A model generated the notes under the pieces. It did no database searches and had not been told where the DNA came from. It was given only the letters and a program-made list of their open reading frames with translations. The translations under genes and the position numbers were made by a program. Positions 1 through 12,039 of a stretch of DNA of 64,000 nt are shown one piece after another. This stretch comes from Desmodesmus armatus (Eukaryota > Chlorophyta > Chlorophyceae > Sphaeropleales > Scenedesmaceae). Position 1 is the first letter of the stretch. Every line of letters begins with the position of its first letter. Location: NCBI GenBank assembly GCA_007449985.2, contig VIIQ02000621.1:62001-126000 (forward strand), written 5' to 3'.

Positions 1-507
1 CGCCTGTTGTTGCTGCATTTGCGCCTGCGCCTGCTGTTGCTGCATTTGCGCCTGCGCTTGCAGTTGCTGTTGCTGCATTTGCGCCAGCTGCTGCTGCTGC
101 AGGGCCTGCCACTGTTGCTGCTGAAGGAGCAGCTGTTGTTGTTGCTGGTGCTGCAGCACCTCCTGCGTAACAGTAGCCTGTGCTGGCAGTACAGGCTGGC
201 CATGGACTGCCTGCTCCTGGTTCTGCTGGGCCTGCGTGGGCTGCTGCTGAAGGTTCAGGCCTGTTTGAAGACCGAACAGCTCCCGCAAACCAGCGGCATC
301 TGAGCCCACCGGAGCCTGGCTAGGTGCCACACTGGAGAGCAGATGGTTGGTGTTGTCCCCAGCAAGCGAGAGATCTAGGTCTGCCAGAATCTTGTCGAAG
401 TCATGGTCAGCAGAACCTTCTGTAAACAGCAGCGTTGGGTCGAAATCCAAGGCAAACGCTGGGGCACCATGGTGTGTTGAGTGATTCATGGTGTCTCGGA
501 CGCTCAT
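1..507 (-). CDS. Gln-rich putative transcriptional regulator, N-terminal part (partial)
   Basis: The reverse strand is open from an ATG at 507 (second in-frame ATG at 489; an in-frame TGA lies just upstream of 507) to the window edge, giving about 169 residues. The first 100 residues are acidic and hydrophobic, including DFDKILADLDLSLAG, a composition like that of transcriptional activation segments. From about 260 down to 1 the sequence becomes almost pure Gln with Leu, Met and Ala, in units such as QAQAQMQQQQ. No DNA-binding domain is visible because the C-terminal part lies outside the window. It is divergent from the SulP gene, with about 1 kb between the two starts. The regulatory role is inferred from composition only; it could equally be another type of poly-Gln scaffold protein. 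I do not recognise an orthologue. Confidence 0.6.
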   Translation of the reverse strand, partial: MSVRDTMNHSTHHGAPAFALDFDPTLLFTEGSADHDFDKILADLDLSLAGDNTNHLLSSVAPSQAPVGSDAAGLRELFGLQTGLNLQQQPTQAQQNQEQAVHGQPVLPAQATVTQEVLQHQQQQQLLLQQQQWQALQQQQLAQMQQQQLQAQAQMQQQQAQAQMQQQQA

Positions 508-1550
508 TGAACTTCAAACAGCGCAGAAGCGTTCGGAGTGTCGCCTGTCAACATGCACGTCTGCAAGGGCCTTCTTCGGGTCTGACTTGGAACGGATTAC
601 GAATGTTATTTATAATGACAAGTCGTTGTTTTGCTCTGTTGTGTGTGTAAAATAAGTCCGTTTTCATGTTGCTACTGTGTGGGAGAAAGAGTGGAGCTAC
701 GACCCTTTACCTATCCCTGTGGGTGACCCCCCCCTCCCACACACACACGGCTTCTGCCACAAGAGCTAGAGCAATCGACACCGAGAAATCACAAGAAAAA
801 ACAAGAAAGGAGGCAAAGTTCTGTGCAAAGCACACCACCTGCCCAGCCAGTTGCACAATGCTTGTTGGCTACAACAACACTGGGCCTAACGTCAGTACAC
901 TGTGGCATTGCAACCGCCAGCTCCAACAGCTTTACAACATCATGTGGTCATTTGGTGCAGGGTTGGTAATGGTTTGTTGGTGCAGTATGTGCGCGTCTGC
1001 ACCAATACCGGCCGCACAGGAGAGGAGAGGCACCTAGGCATGTTGGTGTTGTCCATGCCATGATGGGAGCCCAGGGGCGCGCTACACAATCAGCCACTGC
1101 TCAAGAGGAGAAGCTAAAGGATGGCTGTTGCTGTTGCACATGTTGTGGTGGTCCCTTCTGATTCTTGCCAGCCTGTTGGCAGATGTTGACTGGCTTGCCG
1201 ATGCTGTGCAATATATTGAATGTGCAAGTTTGGGGGCGGGGGGACAGGCTGGCAAACGCATCACTACCATCACAGCCCAAGTGGCCTGACTTACATTTCC
1301 CGGCAACTAAGAACGACTCAATCACAACCTTCACCGTTCAGACCCACCCTCCAACAAAACCCACGTGGCAGGAACGCCCTGGAACTCTCAACCAACACTG
1401 ACTTGGTTAATCGCTGTTGCAAAATGCTCAGGTAACTGGCAAGGTGGTTCCCATTGAGTAATATATCTGAGGCTGCTGCGGAGCTGGAGTGCGGTTGCAG
1501 TCCAACTGAGCAGCCACCCACCACCCTAGGCGGGCTGTGGCGACTGTCAC
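508..1550. other. Divergent intergenic region between Gln-rich gene and SulP gene
   Basis: About 1 kb separates the two divergent start codons and must hold both promoters and 5' UTRs. I see no convincing coding exon, only short open frames without periodicity. The SulP start at 1551 is the first ATG after an in-frame TAG near 1531, which supports this as the boundary. Confidence 0.5.
607..614 (-). promoter_or_regulatory. TATA-box-like element upstream of the Gln-rich gene
   Basis: The reverse strand reads TATAAATA here, about 100 bases upstream of the ATG at 507, a plausible distance for a core promoter with a short 5' UTR. This is motif matching only; no initiator or transcript evidence is available. 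Confidence 0.35.
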
Positions 1551-4500
1551 ATGCACAAGAGATCTGGGCACGTTGCAGACCTGGGTCCTGAAGAGATGAG
1601 CAAGCATCTGAATGAGAGGGCAAGTGCCTCGCCAGATGGGACGCGCAACGCCCTGCTGTTCCCATTCCAAACCAACGGAAATCAGTCCAGCTACAAAGAG
1701 GAGATCGACGGTGAGGACATTCAGCAGAGGCACAGCATCAACACGCGTGGATGGGACGCTTAGGAACGCTGCAGGGGTCTGTTGCATTGAGACGCTGCTA
1801 GGATGATGTGGTGCTGGTACACACACTGCAACGAGGGACTTGCAGCAGGCAATACCAGAGCACCTGCCATGCAGCAGCAAAACAGTGGCAGCAGCAGTAA
1901 TGCAGGACAGCAACCGACAGCGATACCATAGTGCAGCCCAACGAGCAGCTGCCGGCTGCAGGGACCAGCTTCACATGATCACAATGTGTTATGTATTAGT
2001 ATGCATAGCCTAAGGGACGCTTGCCATCCTGTGCTGTCCTGTCCTGCCCTGCCTTGCGCCCTGCCTGTAGGCCTGCGCACCTGGTTTGAGCGTACTCGTG
2101 ACCGTGGCAAGAAGAGCTTCAGCGACCGCACCCTGTTTGACTGGTGTGCCGCCTTCCTGCCATGCCTTACCTGGCTACGCACCTACAAGTTCAAGGAGTT
2201 TCTCATTGTGAGTGGTTGTGCAGGTTGCTTTGGGTGCCCTGTTGCTGGCACTGACACACATGGCACAGCAGCAGCGTGCAGCGCTCACTCACAGTTGCAA
2301 GGTTTTGGTCTTGCTTGTTAGCTGCTGTCAGTTGCAAACCATGTGTGGCAGCAGGACATTGCCACATCCATCACCACAGCCATGCAGTGGGCAAACCCTG
2401 TGCTCACAACACATATAAGACGGCGAATGTAATCATCCTGTGCTGACCTTGTGCTGCCTGCACCTGCCCATGCTGTTGCAGTGGGACCTGCTGGCCGGTA
2501 TCTCTGTGGGATTCATGATCGTCCCCCAGGTACTACTGCACAGCCTTCTAGCTGGCTGGCCCCTCTGGACACCTGACAGGCCTGAAGCACGCATGCATCA
2601 GTCCACATCCCTGCATACATTATGCCGCAGGCTGTTACAAACACTGGCAGCCCCAGCACAGCGTTTGTCAGCCCTACACAACATCGTATAAACAAAGCTC
2701 TTGAATGTAAGATGCACTGCTGCTGCTGTAGCTGGGTGACTCCTCTATACGGCTGAGGGCCCATGCTTCTCCCAGTCAATCAGTATCTGCGGCAGTTGTA
2801 GTTGCTTACCCAACTATATGCCTGGTTCGGTGTGCTGACAGGGTCGTGTGCCTGCCCTCCTGCCCTTCTGTAGGGTATGAGCTATGCCAACATCGCTGGT
2901 GTGCCATCAGTGTATGGCCTGTACGGTGCCTTCCTTCCTCTGGTGGTGTATGCACTGCTGGGCAGCAGCAGGTGAGGCAGCAGCAGCAGCAGCAACCCTC
3001 CTTCCCAGCCACATTGTCTCAGAAAATGCATCATGTGATGTTGATTGACTGGGCAGCAGCAGGGCAGCAGCAGATGAGGCAGCAGCAGAAGCAGCAGCAG
3101 CAGCACTACCTTGGAGAGTTCCGCCCAGCGGTGAAAGTATCCACTTGTAACACCCCCCCCCCCCAAAAAAAAACCTAACCCTCCCCACCCACATATGGTT
3201 TCAGGCATGCTGCTGGGCTGGGCAGGGGTTGATAAGCAGCATGCTGTGCACACCACCCAGGCAAACCACCATACAGGGTTGTGTAGGTTGGGTGTAGGGA
3301 AGGTATAGGATCAGCGTCTGGCTCACGGGTTTGCCAGCAACTGGTTTTCCTGGCCTCACATCAGCCCCCCGCCCCTCCAACGATGGGCTTACTGGTGCTG
3401 TGCCTGGTGCTGTTGCTTGCCCCCTGTCCAACTGCCCTGCAGGCAGCTGGGTGTGGGTCCTGTTGCTGTCACATCACTGCTGATAGGCAATGGCATCAGG
3501 CCAATGTTGCCGGGGTCTGAAAACATCGACAACCCCAGCAACCCTGCACCGCAGTATGTGGATATGCAGAACATCTACAACCAAAAGGTGGGTGGGGTGA
3601 GCTATTCAGCAGGCCCTTCTGGTCCGCTATGGGACCCCTGTGCTCAGGGTTTAGGGTCCCCTAGTACTGTTTCAGGGGTGGTGCTGTCTGACCTCTCATT
3701 GGCTGCTGCCTCTAAACAACTTCAGCGATTGCAACTCAACCAAAATGGAGCAGCTGTGGTCGCACCACTTCAGTTGCTGCAACTCATACAACGGGCAGCA
3801 GATGTGGACGCAGCATGCCTCGCAACTGACATGCTAGGATGCGCTGCTTAGTCCATTGTTCCCTGCTTGTAGCTGAGTCGTGGCACAAGATAGCACTGAA
3901 TGCATGTACATGTTTGCAGGTGATCCAGCTGGCGTTCCTGGTGGCCTGCATGTACACTGGCGTGGGGCTGCTACGCCTGGGTTTTATGGTGCGCTTCCTG
4001 AGCCACTCGGTCATCACAGGGTTCACATCAGGTGGGTGACACACAGCCACAGCACAGCATAGCACAGCATAGCACAGCATAGCATAGCATAGCACAGCAC
4101 AGCATAGCACAGCATAGCACAGCACAGCACAGCAAGAGTTTCATGGTGCGCTTCCTGAGCCACTCAGTCATCACAGGGTTCACATCAGGTGGGTGACACA
4201 CGTGTCCTTGTAGGACTTTTCTATGAGACGCATTAGAACTGCTTGCATGTGACTCGCATGTACTCTATATGTTCAACACAGCCACAGCACTGCACAGCAC
4301 ATCAAGAGTGTCAGCCCTGATTGGTCCCACCCTGCACGAAGAATTTCGCGCTGGACTACCATGCACAATGACCTGGTGTTGTGTGTGCTTTGGCTCATGC
4401 CGCTTGTCATCCCTAGACCTCAGTATGATCATGTCATCGTGCCAGTCAGACAGACAGTTGACACGTGTGTATGTGTGTGCAGGTGCGGCCATTATCATCG

Positions 4501-7500
4501 GCATGTCTCAGGTGCGGTACATTGTGGGCTACAGGGTGCCCCGAACAGATTCGGTCCATGAGCAGATCCAAGTGCTGATCGAAGGCAGAGCTGGCTTCAA
4601 GTGGCAGGTGAGGCACTGGCTGGCTGCATGGGTGGGTCAATGGCAGGTTGGCTGCATGGGTGGGTGGGGCAAGGAAAGGAGAGAATTCGGGTGGCGGTTG
4701 AACATTGCAATGGGTGCATGGGCTTGCAATTCAGTGGGTGCTTGTGAAGTGGATGAGATCCATACTAGGTGCAGGCTGCTGCTACATCTGACTGGCATTG
4801 TACAACCCTCCCAAGTGTAATCCGGCTGCCGCTGTCTTTGTACAGTGTCTTTGTTGTCCCGGGCTTACCTTTTCTGCCGTTGCATGTTGACTGTGCAGGA
4901 GTTTGCCATGGGTATGAGTATACTTGCATTCCTGGTGATCTTGAAGCTTGTGTCAAAGCGAGTGAAGAAGCTGCACTGGATTGGAGCCATGGGACCCATC
5001 CTGGCGTGTGCCATTGGTATTGCTGCTGTGGCTGCTGGGGGCTTGAACAAGAGGGGCATCAAGATCGTGGAGAAAATCCCACAAGGTGGGTGTATGGCAG
5101 GGCAGGACAGGGGAGTTTCATCGGCTACGGGTGTAATGAGCAGTGTCAGGGAGGGGGGTTGTTGCTGAAGCTGTGGCTGCTGGCGGTTTGAACAAGAGGG
5201 GCATCAATATTGTAGAGAAGATCCCACAAGGTGGGTGGATTAGGGTTTAGGGTTTGGCAAATTGGCAAGGGCAAGGCAGGATAGGGTGGTTTCATGCGGC
5301 CGGCAAAGAAAGGGTAGGATGGGGTGCTGTCATCCAGCGGGCAAAGGAAAGGGCAGGACAGGTGGTTTCATCCAACCGGCAAAAGAAAGGGCAGAATGGG
5401 GTGGTATCAGCCAATGCGGTGTGATTGAGCAGTATCAGGGGGGGAGGCTGCTGTAGCTGTGTTGCGACACATGTGTGTCAACTGGCATAGGTGTTTGTGG
5501 CTGTAGGTCTGTGCGGTTGGCTGGTTGTCTGTCTGGGCTTCGGCTCACCTGACAGCACTGCCAGCATGAAGAGCGGCAAAGCTTTGTCCGGGGTGCATGT
5601 CGGAAGCTACACCACTGCCACACACCCTGCTGAGAGGAGCCCTGTGCAAACTTGCCACCTGCCCCAGCTGGGTTCCCAATCTCCTCTGGACAAAGAGATC
5701 CCATCGCATGCAAAATTTGCTGCTGCTGCTGCTGCTGCTGCTGTCTTGGATGCTGCCTGCAGGCCTTCCTTCCCCCACCATTCATTATTGGGTTCCCATC
5801 AAGGACATAGGCGGCATGATGAGCCTGGCCGTTGTGGTCCTGCTTGTGGACCTCTTGGAGTCAACTTCCATTGCCAGGGCATTGGCCAGGTACGAAGGCT
5901 GAGGCATTTCGGTACTGAAGCTATGTCTTACAAGCACCGCATGCATGGGAGTGATGGCCCTTTGGCCCATAGGTCACCTCACCTGCACATTGTGCTCGTG
6001 GAAGCTCCTGCTACTGCGGTTGGATGTATGCGGCTGTGGTTGACACAGGATTGCACCCAATGCACAATACATCCCTGCTTGACTCTCCCAATGTGTCTCG
6101 TTGTCTGCTGTGCGTGTAGGAAGAACGGGTATGAGCTTTCTTACAATCAGGAGATCGTGGGTCTTGGCGTCGCCAACTTTGCCGGCGCCATGTTCAGCAG
6201 TTACACCACCACTGGGAGTTTCAGCCGCAGTGCAGTCAACAACAGCTCAGGTGGGTGGCGGCTGGGCAGCCTCTGCTGGTCTGGGCTGTATTCATACAGC
6301 TGCTTCTCACACACTGTGACCAGTCTTGCTTATCGCAGGTTCACCAAAATCCAAGTTTGATCTGTAGGCTGGGCATGTCTAGGAAGATCACGGTGCCGCT
6401 TGGCTTAGCATGTCTCAGTACAGGTAGGCCTACCATCCCACGCCAACCTGCCTGGTGGCACAGCGGTGTCCGAGACCCCTTACTTTGCGTGCTTGTCGTG
6501 CTGTCTTTTGTTTTGTTCTGCTGCAGGAGCCAAGACTCAACTGGCCGGTTTTGTCACTGCCATGGTGGTCATGTTTGTGCTGCTGTTCTTAACCAAGGTT
6601 TTTGAGCTCCTGCCCTACGCAGTCATGGCAGCAATCATCATCTCAGGCGTGGCGGGCTTGGTTGAGTTCGATACAGCAGCGTACCTTTTCCGCACACACC
6701 TACGCGACTTTGCGGTGTGGATGGTTGCGTTTGTGTCCACGCTCTTCCTTGGCATCGAGCTGGGCCTGGGAGTGTCTATCGGCCTCGCGCTGCTGATCGT
6801 GATCTTTGAGAGCGCGTTCCCGCATACAGCCATGCTGGGGTGGGTCGACCGCAGCACAGTGTACCGCAACATCGAGCAGGTGCGCAAGTATGTTTGGAAG
6901 TACCAACTGTACATCAGTGCAAGCCAGGACAGCTTGCCGTACAGAGGGCATGCAAGGAAGCAAATGTGCTGTGCAGGAAGCAGCACTGGCTTCTTGATCT
7001 GAGTGTGTATCTCTGCTGCATCTGCCTGACCTGTCCTGACTTGTCCTTTGTCTTACTGCCCTGCAGTACCCCACCGCAGAGATGGTGCCTGGTGTGCTGG
7101 TGGTGCGCCTTGATGCCCCCATTTACGTAAGTGTAGCCTCGTCACATCCAGGCCCCGTGCAACATCATTTTGTGCTGGCGCCTCTTGGAGGCTGCAATTG
7201 CTCGCAGCAGGGCTGCCAGCTTAGCTGCTGCTGCGTCAGATTTGCAGCTGCTGTAGACTGCACAGCCTTCCTGCTTCCACATGACGCTGCTGCTGCTGCC
7301 TCCATGTCTGCTGTCCTGCGTTGTTCAACTTGTTGAGAGTCTCAACTGCCTGTACCCTGTCTGTGCTGATGTGTCGCGCAGTTTGCCAACATCCAGTGGA
7401 TGGAGGACAAACTGGTTGCGTACGAGGCTGATGCACTCAGGTGAGTGGCAGCACATGGGACAACGGCATGTGCTGTCCTATATGCTTTGATCCACCGGAG

Positions 7501-8849
7501 TGCATGCAATGGCACTGCAAGTTCTGAAGATATCACTGCAGCAACCAGCCTGGCAAAGCTCGGCAACCCGTGATGAAACTAGAGATTGGGACAGCGCCGA
7601 GATTGGGACAGTTTGCTTTGAGGAAACAGGGTGCACTGGTCGCTGCCGACTGGCTGCATGGGTCTCTTGCTCCCACATGCTGGCGAGGTCTTTGCATGGT
7701 TATTTTTGCGCAGAATCCGAACAGCCATACCAAGGACTGAAGGAATCATGTGTGTGCTGCTGTGTTGGACAGGTTTGCGCGGAGCAATGGCATGGACAAG
7801 GTGGAGTATGTCATCCTCGACCTGACACCAGTGCCCCACATCGACTCCATGGGCTGCCATTTCTTGGAGGAGCTGAACGAGGTGGGCTTGTAGCCACGAC
7901 TGTGTCGCATACGTCACAATATGTGACAGGATGGGAGCCATCCAAAATGATGCACCGGGATGCTCGTAGGCCCGATCATATGCAGCCTCCCGCTAAACAA
8001 TCTCCCCTCGTCCCTCCCCGCCTCGCTGTGCAGCGCTACATGACACAAGAGTGCCCGGCACTTGCCAAAAATAAGCGGTCTGATCACGGGCGGAGTTTTG
8101 CTCTCCATCACACGCAACCTTACGTCTTTCCACATTATACTACAGGCGTGGCACTCTGGCCAGGTGCCTGCATTGTTGCTGCACCCGTCGCGCTACCTCT
8201 CATGCAGCATCCACGCTGCTGCACTGCAGGAGTACAAGTCTCGCGGCATGCAGCTCATAATCTGCAACCCCTCACCCCGCCACCTCACTGTGTCTGTCCG
8301 CATCCTTACATCTCTCACACACGTGCACAACTGCTGCTGCGTCCGTTTCCCACGCTGCTGCCACTGCAGGACTACAAATCTCGCGGCATGCAGCTCATGA
8401 TCTGCAACCCTCATGCCGTGCGGTTCACTTGTCTATTATAATTTTGCTTCTCTCACACGTGCGCGCAATTGCCACCGCGACTGCCTGCCCTCCTTGCTGT
8501 GCCAATGCAGGACTACAAGTCGCGCGGCATGCAGCTCATGATCTGCAACCCCTCGCCGCGTGTCGTGCGCCTCATGGAGCGATCTTCCCTCATCAACAAG
8601 ATGGGCCGCGAGTGGATCTTCGTGCGTGTGCACGACGCAGTGGTGGCCTGCCAACGCAGCCTAATGCAGATGGAGGGCGGGGGCAGCTTGGGGCCCATTG
8701 TGGGCCACAGCTTGAATGCTATGTGGCAGCCGCTGCATGTAGCTGCTACCAGCAGCACCTCTGGAGACCCTCTGGAGCATGGACTGCCTCTGGGCGCCAA
8801 TGGACAGGGTGTGCAGCTGGCAGGCCGTGAGAAGGATGCCAACAGTTAG
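1551..8849 (+). CDS. SulP-family sulfate/anion transporter with STAS domain
   Basis: Plasma-membrane-type anion permease (SLC26/SULTR family), 729 residues from 15 exons: 1551-1710, 2071-2207, 2482-2529, 2874-2971, 3443-3587, 3920-4031, 4483-4607, 4899-5085, 5763-5889, 6120-6250, 6527-6879, 7067-7126, 7382-7440, 7773-7881, 8511-8849. All joins are GT-AG and phase-consistent. Family hallmarks in order are [20 protein letters not shown], the SulP signature region [64 protein letters not shown] and [19 protein letters not shown]. Next come [11 protein letters not shown], the transporter-STAS linker and a STAS domain with [22 protein letters not shown]. The length matches plant and algal SULTR proteins. 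The exact substrate (sulfate versus another anion) is inferred from the family. Three of its exon boundaries are duplicated inside introns (see repeats), so alternative splicing is possible; only the chosen copies give a full-length frame. Confidence 0.93.
3986..4201 (+). repeat. Tandem duplication of SulP exon 6 3' end plus donor site
   Basis: Copy 1 (3986-4044) is the last part of exon 6, its GTGGGT donor and the start of the intron. Copy 2 (4143-4201) lies in the intron and differs at about one base over 59. It retains the exon edge and donor. Between them (about 4045-4140) is an array of AGCAC/AGCAT pentamers. Reading through the first donor meets TGA at once, so copy 2 cannot simply extend exon 6. 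Confidence 0.9.
4045..4140 (+). repeat. Pentamer microsatellite (AGCAC/AGCAT)n
   Basis: About 95 bases of alternating AGCAC and AGCAT units within SulP intron 6, sitting exactly between the two copies of the duplicated exon edge. It may have promoted the duplication by slippage or unequal pairing; that is inference. Confidence 0.85.
4201..4280. repeat. 80-bp dispersed repeat, copy 1
   Basis: This segment, from CGTGTCCTTGTAGGACT to GTTCAACACA, matches 13682-13760 at roughly 70% with both ends conserved. It lies in an intron of the plus-strand SulP gene, while the second copy lies in an intron of a minus-strand gene. That points to a small dispersed element rather than a shared gene part. No target-site duplication was recognised. 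Confidence 0.5.
5019..5237 (+). repeat. Tandem duplication of SulP exon 8 3' end plus donor site
   Basis: The last 67 bases of exon 8 with its GTGGGT donor (about 5019-5093) recur in the following intron at about 5162-5237, offset 145 bases. The copy still reads [20 protein letters not shown] in frame (K to N once) and keeps the donor. The region beyond carries further degenerate pieces of the same unit. Confidence 0.9.
5239..5256 (+). repeat. Short telomere-like tract (TTTAGGG type)
   Basis: ATTAGGGTTTAGGGTTTG lies just after the duplicated donor in SulP intron 8. It resembles about 2.5 units of the plant/green-algal telomere repeat TTTAGGG. It is far too short to be a telomere. A similar tract occurs at 32418-32436. 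Confidence 0.6.
5262..5460 (+). repeat. Minisatellite in SulP intron 8 (about 45-bp units)
   Basis: Three to four imperfect units of the form GGCAAAG-AAAGGGCAGGA-GGTGGTTTCATCC follow each other, then a partial copy of the GAGCAGT-TCAGGGAGG segment seen at about 5137-5160. This is the tail of the tandem array that includes the duplicated exon 8 edge. Confidence 0.7.
8216..8565 (+). repeat. Triplicated acceptor and 5' end of SulP last exon
   Basis: Three tandem units of about 140 bases each contain a CTGCAG-type acceptor followed by GA-TACAA-TC-CGCGGCATGCAG, starting at 8230, 8370 and 8511. They encode [31 protein letters not shown] and [20 protein letters not shown]. Only the third continues into the rest of the STAS domain and the stop at 8847-8849. 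The first two run into stops after about 55 and 23 codons. All three keep the phase needed to join exon 14. Confidence 0.92.
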
Positions 8850-11800
8850 CAGGCGGCTGTTGTTGGTGGCAGGTACCTAGGTGGTACACTGATGCCATGC
8901 GCGCAGTACGGCTGACAGCTAGGTAGTTGGAAAGCTGAGTATGTATGGGGAATGTGGCGCAGCACTACGGGGGCGGGAGGGGGGAGTAGTTTCAAGACTT
9001 CTATTACTGACTAGCGACACGTTGCTGGCAGGCGCATGTATGGGGAGGGGGCAGCGGTGTGTAGGTTTCTTGCAGGCTGTGTGGACTGTATGTCCTGTCC
9101 TGCTGATGCCTTAGTGCTGTCAGCCTGGGTCGCGTGGCCGTTGCATCTGTTCCCAGTCTCGATCTGTGGGCAGTAATGGTGTGGTGTTTGGTAGCTGGGT
9201 GTTTCTGTAGGTGTAGGGAATTGTGTGCTGGCTGCCGCGGCTTGCAGCAGGCATATAGTATGGTGTGTCCAGCAGCCTGTCTGCGGCACTGTGCATGTAC
9301 ATGGTGTGGGTTTTGTGTAGACAGGTAAATTTGACACACACGCTGAAGTGCTAGATACTGCGGAGTGTGTTTGGACTGTTTGGGTTGTCAGTGCAGGCTG
9401 TCTGTTGGGAAAACGTGTTTCAGAGACCTTGGATGCGATTGATCAGGGCAATCTGCAGCTTTTCTGAAGCAATATTTCTGGTGTGGTTGCCCTGCCTAGC
9501 ATGATATGATGCACCCTGCAGATGCTTATGACGGGGTCTGCTGCCCTGTGGCTTGTGCTACAGCGGCAGGCTCCTGATGCGTGCTTGCAGGCTGATTGTT
9601 GCCGCATAGCTGTTTTCTGCAAGCAAAAGTTGTGTCTGCTTGAGGATGCAAGAGCCAATTCCCAGCAGTATGCCAGCATCAAAAATCACGCTGGCTGCCT
9701 ATACCCTGTGGTACCCACTGCCGGCTGCTGACAATATCAACATTGTGCTGTTGTTGTGGACTGGCAGGTGTTGCTGCCTGTGTTCTTTTTGTTTGTTCAA
9801 ACGTGGTGCTGCTTTTTGTAACAGCATGACACAGCAGCAGCGGATAACGTTACGTGTTGGTGGGATGCTTGTCAAATTGGTGAGCGTGAAGCGGTACCTT
9901 GCCACAGGAACATGCCTGCCATGTACAGTGTTACAACATGCGTTGCAGGATGGCGTAGTCCAAAGCTGCATGCACACAGCAAGCCAATATATGTAAAGTA
10001 TGCAAGAGCTTGCAAGTCGCAAGCATTGCTGCTTGAAAAAGATCCCACAAATCCTGCAAGCACGCTATGACAGGAATGTGTGTTCCCAGTGTCTCCGCAG
10101 GAAATCTTGCTACCTCCCCGGTTCCGGGCACTGTCTCACACGCTATGACAGGAGTCTCCGTCAGCCCTGGGTTGGTCACTATCCACCCATACAAGGTGCG
10201 ATCACGGCTATGGACACGTAGGCAGCCCGGTGTGCAAGGAATACAGATTTGCATATGCAGCTGCCCAGTTGAGCCATTGAATCTGCCATGTGTCTAGTAA
10301 AGGTACTACACTCAGCACAACACCTAGAACCCTGATCATAAAAGCTAGAAGAACATGCAGCCTTCATGCCAAAGGACCACAATTGAGAGACAATGCTGTG
10401 AAACGCACACCCAAACCCGGAAGGAGACACACCTACACATACAACACACACCAAGTCAAAACCAAGAGATAACAATTCACCGGAGGTTGTCTTGGCAGGG
10501 GCACTGCTCTTTCACACCATGCGGCATAGGGTGCTAAACAAGCAGCGGCCTTGCCATGGGCCAAACCATTTTTTCTGGTCGCTCCCCATCCCCCACCCCG
10601 AGGTCAAGTCTTCAAAATCACACGTCCGCCTTGGGAAAGCTAGTAGGCCAGTCATGGCAGATACAAACCCTGCGTCTGCACCAGTGTGCAGGCTTGCAAG
10701 TTCATGTCTCATCAACCCCTGCCAACCCAGGAAGCGCATCACCGCTTCTGCCAGAAACTTGCCTGCTAGTTGTACAAAACAGACGTGCATAGCACAGCCC
10801 AACACATGATTTTCTCGAAAAACGTCTTCAGCTACCTATGTCCTAGGTAAAGCTGCAGGGGTTCCATTGTATCTCCCAGGTGCACTGGGTTCGCATGCCA
10901 CGGCTGACAGAAAGGCCACAATTGCAGCCAGCCATCAACACAACAGCCGCAACGGCAGCACCATGTGATGCACACTGGCCCACTAGCAGCACACCCCACC
11001 CCTGCAGCCCAACCTCCCAGCGGTCACCGCCCGGGGCTGTCTGGCTGTGCTAACAGACACTGCAACCCGCGACAGCCCACCCCATGCGTGCCCTTGTGTG
11101 ATCATCTGCTGCACAGCAGCAATGGGCTAGCGCAGCGGGTGATCACACCCCATCAAGGTTGTGGCACACTCTATGTATCAGCACATGCCATACCATCCAG
11201 ACATTATAATTTGCAGGGAGGCTGCATGTATGTGCGGGAGCCAGCTTGGAAGAGGTCCAGCACGCTGTGCTGGATCCATATTGCAACTGAAACACACCGC
11301 AACACTCAAGCCCTTGCACCCTGTGAAGTCATGCAAATCAGCAGCAACATCACAGACGATGCCTTCTTGTTTATTCCCACACCCGAAACACCCAAACACC
11401 AATCACAAAAGTGCACCCACACCTTGGCAAATAGCCAGCAATAGTGTGAAAAGACAGGAAGCATAAAAGAGAGGTGCAGGGCAATGTGTGCATGGCTATG
11501 CACAGTGCGCTGCCGGCCGAATCTCGTCCCACAAGTCTGTGGGGTGCACGTGTGTGGCTGCTACAAGTTTTCCCTGCGCCAGGATGCAGTGTACGCCGTG
11601 CTGCGCCCATCCAAACTTCGAGATGAGCCCGCCTGCATGAGAGCCCGATGCTGCTGCTGCTGCTATAAGACATGGCCTGCAGGGGTCACAGCGGCTGTAG
11701 CATGTCCCGCTGCACGGAAACATACTGCAGGGTGTGCATGCATGCATGTGTGTCTGTATCAGCACATGAGTAGCACAGGCGTAACAAAGCAGGCAGGTGT

Positions 11801-12039
11801 GTGCTGCACACAACTCTGCTTGCTGCCCCAATGCACTGCGGGCAGCATGCCATTGGACAACGCTCCCTGGACCCAGAAGGTGCTACTGCCGCGACACGCT
11901 GCCGCAGTTGGGCCAACACACCGTGCAGACCAAGGCCGGGTTGAAACTCCTCCCTATATCAAACTGCCTGAGGCCACACTGCAGCAGGGAGAAAGTGCTG
12001 TGAGCACATTGCTCCAAGGCCCTCGGAGCGGCAGAGGGT
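8850..12039. other. Intergenic region between SulP and LWGW paralogue A (convergent 3' ends)
   Basis: This 3.2-kb stretch separates two convergent genes and must hold both 3' UTRs. Open frames are short, lack a start context or splice structure, and encode no recognisable domain. A short direct repeat around CACGCTATGACAGGA occurs near 10062 and 10140. I see no RNA gene or mobile element. Confidence 0.5.
9992..9996 (+). terminator. Candidate polyadenylation signal TGTAA for SulP
   Basis: TGTAA is the chlorophycean polyadenylation motif. Copies occur at 9817-9821 and 9992-9996, roughly 1.0-1.15 kb after the SulP stop, consistent with the long 3' UTRs common in these algae. Which one is used cannot be told from sequence. 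Confidence 0.4.

Noticed and set aside
7..303. Leu-rich plus-strand open frame at the left edge
   Set aside because: Antisense of the poly-Gln region of the minus-strand gene.
3600..3665. GGGTTTAGGGTCCCCT in a SulP intron as telomere repeat
   Set aside because: Only one TTTAGGG unit; indistinguishable from chance.
4143..4201. Duplicated SulP exon 6 edge as an alternative longer exon
   Set aside because: Read-through from the first donor meets a TGA immediately, and no acceptor precedes the second copy.
10965..11444. 159-codon plus open frame in the intergenic region
   Set aside because: No codon periodicity, no recognisable domain, lies between convergent genes; likely chance.
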